A stretch of DNA of 64,000 nt from Cognatilysobacter claricitrinus. Lineage in GTDB: Bacteria > Pseudomonadota > Gammaproteobacteria > Xanthomonadales > Xanthomonadaceae. The stretch covers positions 248,001-312,000 of the forward strand of contig NZ_BAAFZV010000003.1 in the NCBI RefSeq assembly GCF_045866565.1. Direction: 5' to 3'. Of the stretch, positions 47,396 to 57,000 are shown piece by piece. The position numbers and the translations under genes are program-made. Position 1 is the stretch's first letter. Each line of letters opens with the position of its first letter. The notes beneath the pieces were generated by a model. The model did no database searches. It saw only the letters and a list, made by a program, of their open reading frames with translations, and was not told the DNA's origin.

Positions 47396-47424
47396 AAAAA
47401 CGCCGGCCTTGGGCCGGCGTTTTT
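47396..47424 (+). terminator. Rho-independent terminator of the atp operon
   Basis: AAAAACGCCGGCC-TTG-GGCCGGCGTTTTT (47396-47424), a 13-bp perfect stem with a T-run, 20 bp after the atpC stop. Symmetrical flanks make it effective for the opposing macro-domain gene as well. Confidence 0.95.
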
Positions 47425-47453
47425 GTTTGGGCGATGCGCTGCGGGATCGCGCG

Positions 47454-47957
47454 TCAGTCGACTGGTTTGAGCAGTCGCTCGTAGACCGCCAGGTCGCCTG
47501 CGGAGAAGCAGCAGAACACGACGTGCTGGAGGTGCACGGGTTCGAACGCCTGCACGGTATGCACGGCGATGGCCGCGGCAGGTTCGATCGGATAGCCGTA
47601 GATGCCGGTGCTTATGCCGGGGAACGCGATGGACGTGCAGCCGGCCGCGTCGGCAAGTTCGAGGCTTCGGCGGTAGCAGGACGCGAGTGCTTCGGGCTCA
47701 CCGACGCCACCGCCGCGCCAGACCGGCCCGACGGTGTGCACGACATGGCGTGCAGGCAGGCGATGGGCGCCGGTGATGCGCGCGTCGCCGACCGGGCAAC
47801 GGCCGATGCGCCGGCATTCCTCCACCAGCCCGGGCCCCGCCGCGCGATGGATCGCGCCGTCGACGCCGCCACCGCCGAGCAGACTGGTGTTCGCAGCATT
47901 GACGATGGCGTCGACGTGCAACGTCGTGATGTTCGCCTGGATGGCGTCGAGTCGCAT
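47454..47957 (-). CDS. Macro domain protein (ADP-ribose/O-acetyl-ADP-ribose deacetylase type)
   Basis: 167 residues, a single macro domain. DAIVNAANTSLLGGGGVDGAIHR near 17-39 and GISTGIYGYP near 118-127 are the ADP-ribose-binding loops of the MacroD/YmdB group, with the catalytic Asn and Asp positions present. It removes acetyl or ADP-ribose adducts. The ATG at 47955-47957 is preferred; a TTG at 47966 overlaps the stop of the VOC gene upstream (TTGA), so either start keeps the two in one operon. Confidence 0.9.
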   Translation of the reverse strand: MRLDAIQANITTLHVDAIVNAANTSLLGGGGVDGAIHRAAGPGLVEECRRIGRCPVGDARITGAHRLPARHVVHTVGPVWRGGGVGEPEALASCYRRSLELADAAGCTSIAFPGISTGIYGYPIEPAAAIAVHTVQAFEPVHLQHVVFCCFSAGDLAVYERLLKPVD

Positions 47958-47962
47958 GGTGG

Positions 47963-48376
47963 TCAACGCGCCGGGCCTTTGAGTTCGATGGTGTTGCCGT
48001 CGGGGTCGCGCAGGTACAGCGAGGGCCCGTCGCCTTCCGCGCCGAAATTGTCGGAGGTCGGTTCGGGGACGTCGATGCCGTGCGACGCGAGATGCGCGCG
48101 GATCGCCACATCGTCGAACGGTTCAATGCGCAATGCGATGTGGTCGACGTTGCGACGCGATTCGCCGGCCGCTTGCCCACCACGTGCACCAAGGCGGCCG
48201 TCGATGTCGACGAGATCGATCATCGACGCGCCGGCACGCAGGTGGACGAGGCCAAGGTCGGCCCGCTCTCGCGCGACGATGCAGCCGAGCACATCGCGAT
48301 AGAACCGCACGCTTCGGGCCGTGTCGGCGACGCGCAGGACGACATGGTCGATGCGTTGCAGGTCGAAGGGTCGCAT
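47963..48376 (-). CDS. VOC family protein
   Basis: 137 residues. VOC fold with RIDHVVLRVADTARSVRFYR at the start, NVDHIALRIEPFDD in the middle and YLRDPDGNTIELKG near the end, the metal ligands His, His and Glu. Resembles glyoxalase/fosfomycin-resistance-type proteins; substrate unknown. Operon with the macro-domain gene. The ATG at 48374-48376 fits the family start better than an ATG ten codons upstream. Confidence 0.87.
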   Translation of the reverse strand: MRPFDLQRIDHVVLRVADTARSVRFYRDVLGCIVARERADLGLVHLRAGASMIDLVDIDGRLGARGGQAAGESRRNVDHIALRIEPFDDVAIRAHLASHGIDVPEPTSDNFGAEGDGPSLYLRDPDGNTIELKGPAR

Positions 48377-48565
48377 GGCGCTGTCCGTCTTCGGGACAGC
48401 GAGCATCGCGCCATGCGCAGGGGCGGGTCGAGGCTGCGCATGGATCGCCGTGTCGCGCGAACGGTCTCGGGCGCTGCGATCGCGGCCACGCACCGTATGT
48501 GACGGCGGCCGTTGGCGCGCGGCGTGCCCTGAGACGACCGACGGCGGCACGATTACGGCCGCTCA

Positions 48566-48583
48566 GTTAGTAATATTGCTAAC
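48566..48583 (+). promoter_or_regulatory. LexA (SOS) box of the imuA-imuB-dnaE2 cassette
   Basis: GTTAGTAATATTGCTAAC, 16 of 18 positions palindromic. It contains TTAG-N6-TGCTA, one base from the TTAG-N6-TACTA box that I recall for Xylella and Xanthomonas LexA. It ends 3 bp before the first ATG of imuA, so repression would be at or just after the transcription start. Confidence 0.8.
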
Positions 48584-48586
48584 AGA

Positions 48587-49264
48587 ATGGCCGTCTCTCA
48601 CCCCCTTTCCCTGTCATCGAGCGCCTTGCCGGAGCTGGGCCCTGCGGACGTGCATGCACTCGACCGCCTGCTGAAGGAACGCCCGATCTGGCGGGGCCGC
48701 GCGCCCTCCGCGCCGGCACGCGACGGCATCCCGACCGGCTTCGCGCACCTTGATGCCGTGTTGCCTGGCCAAGGCTGGATCGCCGCCGGCCTCAACGAAG
48801 TGCTGGTGGCTGGCGACGGAGTGGGGGAGCTGGACCTGTTGTGGCCGATGCTGGCGCAGGCGTCGCAGGAAGCGCCCGTCGCACTGATTGCCCCGCCTTA
48901 TATGCCGTACGCGCCGGCCTGGCATGCGGCGGGCGTGCGTCTGGATCGCCTGCACCTTGTGCAGGCTGCGACGCGCGACGCCCTGTGGGCAGCCGAACAG
49001 TGCATGCGCTCGGGCGCGTGCGCGGCGGTGCTGTGCTGGCCCCCGATGATGGCCGACGACCGACCGTTGCGTCGCCTGCAGGTGGCGGCCGAAAGCGGTC
49101 GCTGCCGTGGCGTCGCGATCCGTCCCCTGCAGGCGGCGCGCAATCCGTCGCCTGCGCCATTACGGCTGGTGATGGAGGCCGCGCCGCGGCAGATCCGCGT
49201 GCTCAAGTGCCGGGGCGCGAATCCGCCCACGCAACCCGTCCCGTTTCCGCGCGCGCTGCAGTAG
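48587..49264 (+). CDS. imuA: ImuA, translesion synthesis accessory protein
   Basis: 225 residues, SulA/RecA-like core: RPIWRGR near 32-38, IPTGFAHLDAVLPGQGWIAAGLNEVLV (in two steps) and VGELDLLWPMLAQASQ near 80-95. ImuA acts with ImuB and DnaE2 in SOS mutagenesis. The ATG at 48587 touches the LexA box and has no visible Shine-Dalgarno; a GTG at 48650 (VHALDRLL) is an alternative closer to where many homologues start. First gene of the cassette. Confidence 0.88.
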   Translation: MAVSHPLSLSSSALPELGPADVHALDRLLKERPIWRGRAPSAPARDGIPTGFAHLDAVLPGQGWIAAGLNEVLVAGDGVGELDLLWPMLAQASQEAPVALIAPPYMPYAPAWHAAGVRLDRLHLVQAATRDALWAAEQCMRSGACAAVLCWPPMMADDRPLRRLQVAAESGRCRGVAIRPLQAARNPSPAPLRLVMEAAPRQIRVLKCRGANPPTQPVPFPRALQ

Positions 49265-49430
49265 GTCGGTGATGCTGCCCGTCCATCCATCGTGTCGATG
49301 CTGCCGCCCGCGGAGCGCGCGACGTGATGCGCGATGCATCGTCGAGCGTACGGCGAAATCGCGTGCATCCCTTTGCCGCACATCGGTCGGCGTGCGGCCC
49401 GCATCCGCACATCGCGTTCGGTGAGCGGCG

Positions 49431-50849
49431 ATGGACTGGGCCTGCCTATTCCTGCCGCAACTGGCGCTCGACGCCGTCCTTCGTGACGCCGAGGACTCCG
49501 ACGCACCGACCGCATTGCTCGACGGCGCGCCGAACGCGCGCGTGCTGTATGCGGTCAGTCCGTCCGCGCGCCGCGCGGGCCTGCGGCCGGGAATGAAGCT
49601 CGCCGCCGCGCAGGCGCTGGGCGTGCCCTGCCGGTTCGTCGTGCGGGATGCGGCCCAGGTGGAACGCATGCGCGAACAACTCGCCGCATGGGCCTATGGG
49701 TTCAGTTCGCAGGTCAGTCTCGATCTGCCGCACGCGATCGTGCTGGAGATCCGTCGCAGCCATCGGCTGTTCGGCGAATGGCCGACGTTCGAGGCCCGCC
49801 TGCGTGATGGCCTGCGTGCGCAGCGCATCCGCCATCGCATCGTCGCCGCACCAAATCCACATGCCGCGCGTGTGTTGGCGAACGTGCATGACCGCCTGGC
49901 GGTCGATGAGCGCGGGCTGGACCGCGCATTGCGCGACGTGCCGATCGAACGCGCCGGTCTGTCGCCCGGGACCGCGCAGGCCTTCGCACGCATGGGCCTG
50001 AAGCGGCTCGGGCACGTGCTCGCCTTGCCGCGCGCATCGCTCGGCAAGCGGTTCACGCCCGAGCTGCTGCGTCATCTCGACCGTCTGCGTGGCGGCGCCG
50101 GGCCGCTGACGATGTACCAGCCACCGAACCATTTCGAAGCGCGCATCGAATTCGAGGCCGAGATCGAATCCAGCCTTGCCTTGCTGTTCCCGTTGCGTCG
50201 TCTCACCACGGATCTCGCGGCATTCCTCGTCAGCCGGGACGATGGTGTCGAGCGCTTCTCGCTATGGCTGGAACACGAACACTGCCCTGCCAGCGAAGTG
50301 CGCGTCGGCCTGCTCGCACCCGAGCGCGAGGCGTCGATGCTGTTCGAGCTTGCGCGGGGCCGCGTCGAGCAGGCCACACTGCCTGCGCCCGTTCGCGCCG
50401 TGCGACTGGAAGCACGCGAACTGCCGCGCTTCGTACCGGCCGCGCGCGACCTGTTCGATACGCGTGCGCAGCAGTCGATGCCTTGGGTGCGTCTGCGCGA
50501 ACGCCTGCGCGCACGGTTGGGCGACGACGCCGTGCAGTCGGTGGGCTGGAACGCGGATCACCGCCCTGAGCGCGTGGCCGATGCCGCGTCCGCATCGATT
50601 CCCCGGAACCCGCCCGCGCTCATGCGCCCCGGCTGGCTGCTGGCGACGCCGCGTCCATTGCGCGAATCCATTGCACAGCGCATCGCAGGCCCGGAGCGCG
50701 TGGAATCAGGTTGGTGGGACGGCGACGACGTGCGTCGCGATTACTACGTCGTCGAAACCGTGGGCGGACAGCGCGCATGGGTGTATCGGCCCCTGCGCCG
50801 GTTGGGCGATCCGGTGCCGCCGTTCGTGCTGCACGGATGGTTCGGCTGA
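49431..50849 (+). CDS. imuB: ImuB, catalytically inactive Y-family polymerase-like protein
   Basis: 472 residues. A Y-family palm/finger/little-finger layout, but the acidic catalytic residues are missing: the palm begins DWACLFLPQLALD and the second acid motif reads LEIRRSHRLFG. ImuB is the hub that recruits ImuA and DnaE2 and binds the beta clamp. A TGA at 49422 blocks extension upstream, so ATG 49431 is the start. Its stop overlaps the dnaE2 start (TGATG). 166 bp separate it from imuA. Confidence 0.92.
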   Translation: MDWACLFLPQLALDAVLRDAEDSDAPTALLDGAPNARVLYAVSPSARRAGLRPGMKLAAAQALGVPCRFVVRDAAQVERMREQLAAWAYGFSSQVSLDLPHAIVLEIRRSHRLFGEWPTFEARLRDGLRAQRIRHRIVAAPNPHAARVLANVHDRLAVDERGLDRALRDVPIERAGLSPGTAQAFARMGLKRLGHVLALPRASLGKRFTPELLRHLDRLRGGAGPLTMYQPPNHFEARIEFEAEIESSLALLFPLRRLTTDLAAFLVSRDDGVERFSLWLEHEHCPASEVRVGLLAPEREASMLFELARGRVEQATLPAPVRAVRLEARELPRFVPAARDLFDTRAQQSMPWVRLRERLRARLGDDAVQSVGWNADHRPERVADAASASIPRNPPALMRPGWLLATPRPLRESIAQRIAGPERVESGWWDGDDVRRDYYVVETVGGQRAWVYRPLRRLGDPVPPFVLHGWFG

Positions 50850-53800
50850 TGGACGCCGCCAACGACGATGCGCCGCCCCGTTACGCGGAACTGCACTGCC
50901 TGTCGGACTTCAGCTTCCAGCGCGGCGCGTCGACCGCGAATGAACTGTTCGCGCGTGCAAAGGAACAGGGTTACGAAGCGCTTGCGATCACAGACGAATG
51001 CACGCTGGCCGGAATCGTACGCGCGCTGATGGCGTCGGAGAAATTCGAGATTCCGTTGATCGTCGGCAGCGAGATGCGCATCGAAGACGGCCCACGCTGC
51101 GTGTTGCTGGTCGAGTCCAAGGCGGGCTACACAGCGCTGTGCGGCCTGATTACCGAGGCGCGTCGACGCGCGGACAAGGGCGCGTACCGTCTGCTTGCGA
51201 GCGACTTCGATCGACCACTCGACGGGTTGCTCGCACTTTGGCTGCCCGATGACGTACCGCACCTCACGCAGGGACGTTGGCTGGCGCAGCGTTTTCCATC
51301 GCGCTGCTGGATGGCAGTGGAACTGCATTGCGGCCCCGACGACGCAGCGCGCCTGCAGGCCGTGCGCGACGCGGCGCGTGAGCTGGGGCTGCGCTGCGTC
51401 GCCAGCGGCGACGTGCACATGCATGTGCGAAACCGGCGCGAACTTCAGGATGTGATGACCGCAATCCGCCTGCGCATGCCGTTGAAAGAGGCGGGTTATG
51501 CGTTGTTTCCCAACGGCGAGCGGCACCTGCGCAGCCGCACGATGCTGGCGGCGGTGTATCCACAGGCGATGATCGACGAAACACTGGCGATCGCCGCACG
51601 TTGCACGTTCCATTTCAAGCGCGACCTCGTCTACGAATATCCGCGCGAGCTGGTGCCGTCGTGGCATACGCCCGCCACCTGGCTGCGGCAGTTGGTGGCG
51701 ATCGGCCTGCGGCGGCGCTGGAAAGAGGTGCCGCCGGCGGAAGGGCATCGCCGCCTGACCGAGAAGCTGATCGAGAAGGAACTCGAGCTGATCGAGAAGC
51801 TCGAGTTCGAAAAGTTCTTCCTAACCGTTCACGACGTGGTGCGGTTCGCGCGCGTCAACGGGATCCTCTGCCAGGGGCGCGGATCGGCCGCGAATTCCGC
51901 GGTCTGCTACGCGCTCGGAATTACCGAATTGCGTCCAGGCCAATCAAACATGCTGTTCGAGCGGTTCATTTCGGAGAACCGCAAGAATGAACCCCCTGAC
52001 ATCGACGTCGACTTCGAGCACGAGCGACGCGAGGAGGTGTTGCAGTACGTCTTCAACCGTTACGGGCGTCGCCGGGCCGCGCTCGCGACCGTAGTGATCT
52101 CGTACCGGGGCAGAAGCGCAGTGCGCGACGTCGGGCGCGCGCTCGGCCTGCCCGAAGATCAGGTCGGCGAACTCGCGAAAACGCTGGATCGCTGGAGCTC
52201 GGAAGCACCGCTGCCGAACTACCTGCGCGAGAACGGTTTCGACCCCGATACGCTGCTTATGCGCAAGCTGGTCGAACTCACCAGCCAACTGGTCGGCATG
52301 CCGCGACATTTGTCGCAGCACCCGGGCGGCTTCCTGATCTCCGAGCACGATCTCGCGACCATCGTTCCCGTCGAGAACGCCGCGATGGACGACCGCACCG
52401 TCGTGCAGTGGGACAAGGACGACATCGAGTATCTCGGCATGCTCAAGGTCGATTGCCTCGCGCTCGGCATGCTTACATGCATCCGCAAGACGTTCGACCT
52501 GTTGCGCGATAGCGGTCGTCGCGACATCAACATGGCGCACATCGCGCGCTGCGACCACCGCGCGCCCGAAGGCGCCAAGGTGTTCGAGATGATCCAGGCC
52601 GCCGACAGCGTGGGCGTGTTCCAGATCGAGTCGCGCGCGCAGATGGCGATGGCGCCACGCCTGCGGCCGTCGACCTTCTACGACCTGGTGATCCAGATCG
52701 CGATCGTCCGGCCCGGCCCCATCCAGGGCGACATGGTGCAGCCCTACCTGCGACGCAAGATGGGTCGTGAGCCCGTCACCTACGTCAAGGACGAGCTGCG
52801 CCCGATCCTCGAGCGCACGTTGGGTGTGCCGCTATTCCAGGAGCAGGTGATGCAGATCGCCATGACCGCGGCGCGCTACACGCCGAACGAGGCGGACGAT
52901 CTGCGGCGTGCAATGGCGGCCTGGAAGCGCAACGGGCGGATCGAAGAACACCGCCTCAAGTTGACCGAAGGCCTGCGGGCCAATGGGTATTCGGGCGAAT
53001 TCGCCGAGGCCATCTTCAACCAGATCAAGGGCTTCGGCAGTTACGGTTTTCCCGAATCACACGCGGCGAGCTTCGCGTTGCTCTGCTGGCAGAGCGCCTG
53101 GCTCAAATGCCACGAGCCCGCTGCATTCGCCGCGGGCCTGATCAATTCGCAGCCGATGGGTTTCTACTCGCCCAGCCAGATCGTGCAGGACCTGCGCCGT
53201 CACGGCATCGACGTTCGCCCGGTCGACATCCGCTTCAGTAACTGGGATTGCACCCTCGAATTCCGTGGCGCACCGGACGATCCCACGCAGCAACCGGCGT
53301 TGCGCCTCGGTCTACGACTGGTCGACGGCTTCAACGAAGCCTGTGCGCATCGCATTGTCGACGCCCGCAACGAGCGCGCATTCACCGATGCCGCCGATCT
53401 CTGCAAACGTGCATCGCTCAATGCGCGCGAGCGCAACGTGCTGGCCGACGCCGGCGCACTGCGCGGACTTCTCGGTCATCGCCACAAGGCGCGCTGGCTG
53501 ATGACGGGGGTGGAATCGAGAACGCCGCTGCTCGACGAAACCCTCGGCGCCCACGAAGCGCAGGTCGCGCTGCCGATGCCGCGCGTAGAGGATGACATCC
53601 GCACCGACTACGCGACGCTGGGCCTCACGCTCGGCCGGCATCCCTTGGCACTGTTGCGCAGCACGCTGACCAAGCGCGGCCTGCTGCGGTCTCGCGATCT
53701 GAAAGCGTTGCCGAACGCGACAAACGTGTCATTCGCCGGCATCGTCACCCTGCGCCAGCGCCCGGCTACTGCGAGTGGAGTCACGTTCCTCACGCTGGAG

Positions 53801-54001
53801 GACGAGGACGGGCTGACCAACATAGTGGTCTGGAAGCGCATCGCCGATCGCGATCGACGTGCACTGCTGGGCTCGCGCTTGCTTCTGGTACGTGGGCACA
53901 TGGAGTCGGGCGATGGCGTGCAACATCTCATCGCCGGGCGACTGGAAAACCTCGACGCGCTACTTGGGCCGCTGTCGACCAGCTCGCGCGACTTCCACTG
54001 A
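50849..54001 (+). CDS. dnaE2: Error-prone DNA polymerase DnaE2
   Basis: 1050 residues, C-family polymerase. N-terminal PHP domain (AELHCLSDFSFQRGAS, DECTLAGIVRA), the palm with catalytic PDIDVDF (Asp384, Asp386, Asp388), and a C-terminal OB-fold (NVSFAGIVTLRQRPATASG). DnaE2 replaces the main polymerase at lesions during SOS. Its ATG (50849-50851) overlaps the imuB stop, so it needs translation of imuB. Confidence 0.97.
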   Translation: MDAANDDAPPRYAELHCLSDFSFQRGASTANELFARAKEQGYEALAITDECTLAGIVRALMASEKFEIPLIVGSEMRIEDGPRCVLLVESKAGYTALCGLITEARRRADKGAYRLLASDFDRPLDGLLALWLPDDVPHLTQGRWLAQRFPSRCWMAVELHCGPDDAARLQAVRDAARELGLRCVASGDVHMHVRNRRELQDVMTAIRLRMPLKEAGYALFPNGERHLRSRTMLAAVYPQAMIDETLAIAARCTFHFKRDLVYEYPRELVPSWHTPATWLRQLVAIGLRRRWKEVPPAEGHRRLTEKLIEKELELIEKLEFEKFFLTVHDVVRFARVNGILCQGRGSAANSAVCYALGITELRPGQSNMLFERFISENRKNEPPDIDVDFEHERREEVLQYVFNRYGRRRAALATVVISYRGRSAVRDVGRALGLPEDQVGELAKTLDRWSSEAPLPNYLRENGFDPDTLLMRKLVELTSQLVGMPRHLSQHPGGFLISEHDLATIVPVENAAMDDRTVVQWDKDDIEYLGMLKVDCLALGMLTCIRKTFDLLRDSGRRDINMAHIARCDHRAPEGAKVFEMIQAADSVGVFQIESRAQMAMAPRLRPSTFYDLVIQIAIVRPGPIQGDMVQPYLRRKMGREPVTYVKDELRPILERTLGVPLFQEQVMQIAMTAARYTPNEADDLRRAMAAWKRNGRIEEHRLKLTEGLRANGYSGEFAEAIFNQIKGFGSYGFPESHAASFALLCWQSAWLKCHEPAAFAAGLINSQPMGFYSPSQIVQDLRRHGIDVRPVDIRFSNWDCTLEFRGAPDDPTQQPALRLGLRLVDGFNEACAHRIVDARNERAFTDAADLCKRASLNARERNVLADAGALRGLLGHRHKARWLMTGVESRTPLLDETLGAHEAQVALPMPRVEDDIRTDYATLGLTLGRHPLALLRSTLTKRGLLRSRDLKALPNATNVSFAGIVTLRQRPATASGVTFLTLEDEDGLTNIVVWKRIADRDRRALLGSRLLLVRGHMESGDGVQHLIAGRLENLDALLGPLSTSSRDFH

Positions 54002-54042
54002 GCAATTCGCTCCTGTGTCGAATCACGCTACAGCACGTGGCG

Positions 54043-55038
54043 CTACAGATTGACCTTTGTCATGCCATCCGCAGGATAGCGCGTACCCGCCGTCGGATGC
54101 GCGTCCAGCACCGCATCGATGCGCGCCACTTCGTTCGCGTCGAGTGCGATGTACGCCGCCTGTGCGTTTTCGTCGAGGCGCCCGACTTTGCGCGTCCCCG
54201 GGATCGGCACGATGTCGTCGCCCTGTGCGAGTAGCCACGCGAGCGCGAGTTGCGCGGGCGTGCAGCCACGCGCCTGCGCGAGGTCCTTGACCGCGTCCAC
54301 CAGCGCCTGGTTGCGCGCAGCATTGGCCTCCTGGAAGCGCGGATGATTACGACGCGTGTCGTTCGGCGCGAGGTCCTGCGCGTTCGGTAAGGCGCCAGTG
54401 AGGAAGCCGCGGCCGAGCGGGCTGTACGGCACGATGCCGATCCCCAGTTCCCGACAGGTCGGCACGATGTCCGTCTCGATGTCGCGCGTCCACAGCGAGT
54501 ATTCGCTTTGCAACGCGCTGATCGGATGCACGGCATGTGCGCGACGGATCGTCGCGGCCGAGGCTTCCGAAAGGCCGAGGTGCCGCACCTTGCCTGCTTC
54601 GACCAGTCGCGCCATCGCACCGACTGTTTCCTCAATGGGGACGTTCGGATCCACACGATGCTGGTAGTAGAGATCGATCGTGTCGACGCCGAGCCGGGCC
54701 AAGCTTGCGTCGCAGGCACTGGCGACGTAGTCGGGTCGACCGTTGACGCCCAGGTGCGCACCGTCCGGCGCGCGCATGTTGCCGAACTTCGTCGCCAACA
54801 CCACCTCGTCTCGCCGCGACTTCAATACCTTGGACAGCAGCCGCTCGTTCTCGCCGACACCGTACATGTCCGCCGTGTCGAGGAAGCAGATGCCGCGATC
54901 GAGCGCATGATTCAGCACCGCGATGTTGGCGGCTTCTTCGCTCGGCCCATAGAAATCGGACATGCCCATGCAGCCCAGGCCGATCGCGGAAACGGTCAGG
55001 TCGTGGCCGAGGGTGCGGCGTGGAAAGGTGGCGGTCAT
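54043..55038 (-). CDS. Aldo/keto reductase
   Basis: 331 residues, the TIM barrel of the AKR superfamily: GLGCMGMSDFYG, DTADMYGVGENERLL with catalytic Asp and Tyr, KFGNM with catalytic Lys and YYQHRVDPNVPIEETVGAM with the His. The C-terminal nucleotide loop PIPGTRKVGRLDENAQA is also typical. Similar to AKR13/YakC-type reductases; substrate is unknown. The ATG at 55036-55038 has the family start (RRTLGHDLTVSAIGLG). Confidence 0.95.
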   Translation of the reverse strand: MTATFPRRTLGHDLTVSAIGLGCMGMSDFYGPSEEAANIAVLNHALDRGICFLDTADMYGVGENERLLSKVLKSRRDEVVLATKFGNMRAPDGAHLGVNGRPDYVASACDASLARLGVDTIDLYYQHRVDPNVPIEETVGAMARLVEAGKVRHLGLSEASAATIRRAHAVHPISALQSEYSLWTRDIETDIVPTCRELGIGIVPYSPLGRGFLTGALPNAQDLAPNDTRRNHPRFQEANAARNQALVDAVKDLAQARGCTPAQLALAWLLAQGDDIVPIPGTRKVGRLDENAQAAYIALDANEVARIDAVLDAHPTAGTRYPADGMTKVNL

Positions 55039-55122
55039 GGCGTCCTCCAAACGTGGGAAAAGACTAGCGAGGCGCGCGACATGCGTTCGCGCATCGACCA
55101 AGCCTGTCCACCTATGACGCGG

Positions 55123-56955
55123 CTACTCCACCGTCACCGACTTGGCGAGGTTGCGCGGCTTGTCGACGTCGGTGCCGCGCGCGAGCGCTGCGTGGTACGC
55201 CAGCAGCTGCACCGGGATCGCGTGGACGATCGGCGACAGCACGCCGACATTGCGGGGCGTGCGGATCACGTGCACCTGTTCGGACTCGCCGAAGTGGCTG
55301 TCGGCATCGGCGAACACGAACATCTCGCCGCCACGCGCGCGCACTTCCTGGATGTTCGACTTCACCTTCTCAAGCAGTGAATCGTTCGGTGCGATGACGA
55401 CCACTGGCATCGCCTCGTCGACCAGCGCGAGCGGGCCGTGCTTGAGCTCGCCGGCCGGATACGCCTCGGCGTGGATGTACGAGATTTCCTTGAGCTTGAG
55501 CGCGCCTTCCAGCGCGATCGGGTAGTGCATGCCGCGGCCGAGGAACAGCGCGTGCTGCTTCGGCGCGAAACGCTCGGACCACACTGCGACCTGCGGCTCC
55601 AGGTTGAGAGCGTGTTGCACGGTGCCCGGAAGCTGGCGCAGCGCATCGATGTACGCCGCTTCCTGCGTGGCATCGAGTTCGCCGCGCAGCTTGGCGAGCG
55701 TGCAAGTCAGCGTGAACAACGCCACCAGCTGCGTCGTGAACGCCTTGGTCGACGCGACACCGATCTCCGCACCTGCGCGCGTGTAATACACAAGGCGGCT
55801 CGCACGCGGGATCGCACTCTCGGGCACGTTGCAGATCGATAGCGTCTTGTCGTGTCCCAGGCTCTTCGCGTACTTCAGCGCCTCCATCGTGTCGAGCGTT
55901 TCGCCCGACTGCGAAATGGTGACGATCAGGTTCTTCGGGTTCGCGTAGGCCTCGCGATAACGGTATTCGCTGGCGATCTCGACGGTGCACGGCACCTTGG
56001 CGATCGCCTCGATCCAGTAACGCGCGGTCAGGCCGGCGTAATAGCTGGTGCCGCAGGCGAGGATCTGCACGCCTTCGACGTCGCGCAGCACATCCGCGGC
56101 GTCGCTGCCGAACAGCTCGGCGGTGAACGCGCCGTTGTCCATCAATGCTTCGATGGTGTCGGCCACAGCGCGCGGCTGCTCGTGGATTTCCTTCTGCATG
56201 AAGTGGCGGTACGGGCCGAGCTCCAGCGACGCCAGCGACACGTCCGACACGTGCACGCCACGGTCGACCGGCGTGCCGTTCGCATCGAACACGTGCACGG
56301 ATTCGCGCGTGACGTCGGCCGTGTCGCCCTCCTCGAGGAAGATCACGCGCCGCGTGGCCTGGATGATTGCGGAGACATCGCTGGCGACGAAGTTCTCGCC
56401 GTCGCCAAGGCCGACCAGCAGCGGGCAGCCCATGCGCGCGGCGACCAGGCGGCCCGGCTCGCGCTTGCTCACCACCGCGATCGCGTACGCGCCTTCGAGT
56501 TCGCGCACGGCCGTCTGCGTCGCGGCGAGCAGGTCCAGGCCGCTTTGCTGGTGGAAATGGATCAGGTGCGCGATGACCTCCGTATCGGTCTGCGACTCGA
56601 ACACGTAGCCGGCCGCGCGCAGGCGATCGCGCTGCTGCTCGTGGTTCTCGATGATGCCGTTGTGCACCACCGCGAGCTCGCCGAACGAGATGTGCGGGTG
56701 CGCGTTGGTCTCGGTGACGCCGCCATGCGTCGCCCAGCGCGTGTGGCCGATGCCGAGGCGCGCGTGGAAGTTCTCCTGCGCGGCCGCGTTCTCCATTTCG
56801 GCCACGCGACCGGTACGGCGCACGCGACGCACGTCGCCGCCGTCGATCACCGCGATGCCCGCGGAGTCATACCCGCGGTATTCGAGCCGCTTCAGGCCGT
56901 CGATCAGGACCGGGACCACATCGCGATCCGCGATCGCGCCGACGATGCCGCACAT
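55123..56955 (-). CDS. glmS: Glutamine-fructose-6-phosphate aminotransferase (GlmS)
   Basis: 610 residues. N-terminal glutaminase domain beginning MCGIVGAIADRD, with Cys2 as nucleophile, then two SIS domains (ILACGTSYYAGLTA, TISQSGETLDTMEAL and LFLGRGMHYPIALEG) and the C-terminal PRNLAKSVTVE. It makes glucosamine-6-phosphate for peptidoglycan and LPS. No riboswitch-ribozyme is evident in the leader, as expected for proteobacteria. Confidence 0.98.
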   Translation of the reverse strand: MCGIVGAIADRDVVPVLIDGLKRLEYRGYDSAGIAVIDGGDVRRVRRTGRVAEMENAAAQENFHARLGIGHTRWATHGGVTETNAHPHISFGELAVVHNGIIENHEQQRDRLRAAGYVFESQTDTEVIAHLIHFHQQSGLDLLAATQTAVRELEGAYAIAVVSKREPGRLVAARMGCPLLVGLGDGENFVASDVSAIIQATRRVIFLEEGDTADVTRESVHVFDANGTPVDRGVHVSDVSLASLELGPYRHFMQKEIHEQPRAVADTIEALMDNGAFTAELFGSDAADVLRDVEGVQILACGTSYYAGLTARYWIEAIAKVPCTVEIASEYRYREAYANPKNLIVTISQSGETLDTMEALKYAKSLGHDKTLSICNVPESAIPRASRLVYYTRAGAEIGVASTKAFTTQLVALFTLTCTLAKLRGELDATQEAAYIDALRQLPGTVQHALNLEPQVAVWSERFAPKQHALFLGRGMHYPIALEGALKLKEISYIHAEAYPAGELKHGPLALVDEAMPVVVIAPNDSLLEKVKSNIQEVRARGGEMFVFADADSHFGESEQVHVIRTPRNVGVLSPIVHAIPVQLLAYHAALARGTDVDKPRNLAKSVTVE

Positions 56956-56981
56956 GGGGAAGCTCCTCGAAGAAGGCGCCT

Positions 56982-56987
56982 AGTGTA
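56982..56987 (-). promoter_or_regulatory. Candidate -10 box of glmS
   Basis: TACACT on the minus strand, 27 bp before the glmS ATG; no good -35 box. The palindrome block at 57001-57039 covers the -35 area, so a regulator bound there could also affect glmS. Confidence 0.35.
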
Positions 56988-57000
56988 GCGGCCGGGTGTC

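Noticed and set aside
52219..52578. Minus-strand frame inside dnaE2
   Set aside because: Shadow of dnaE2; no start signals or protein features.
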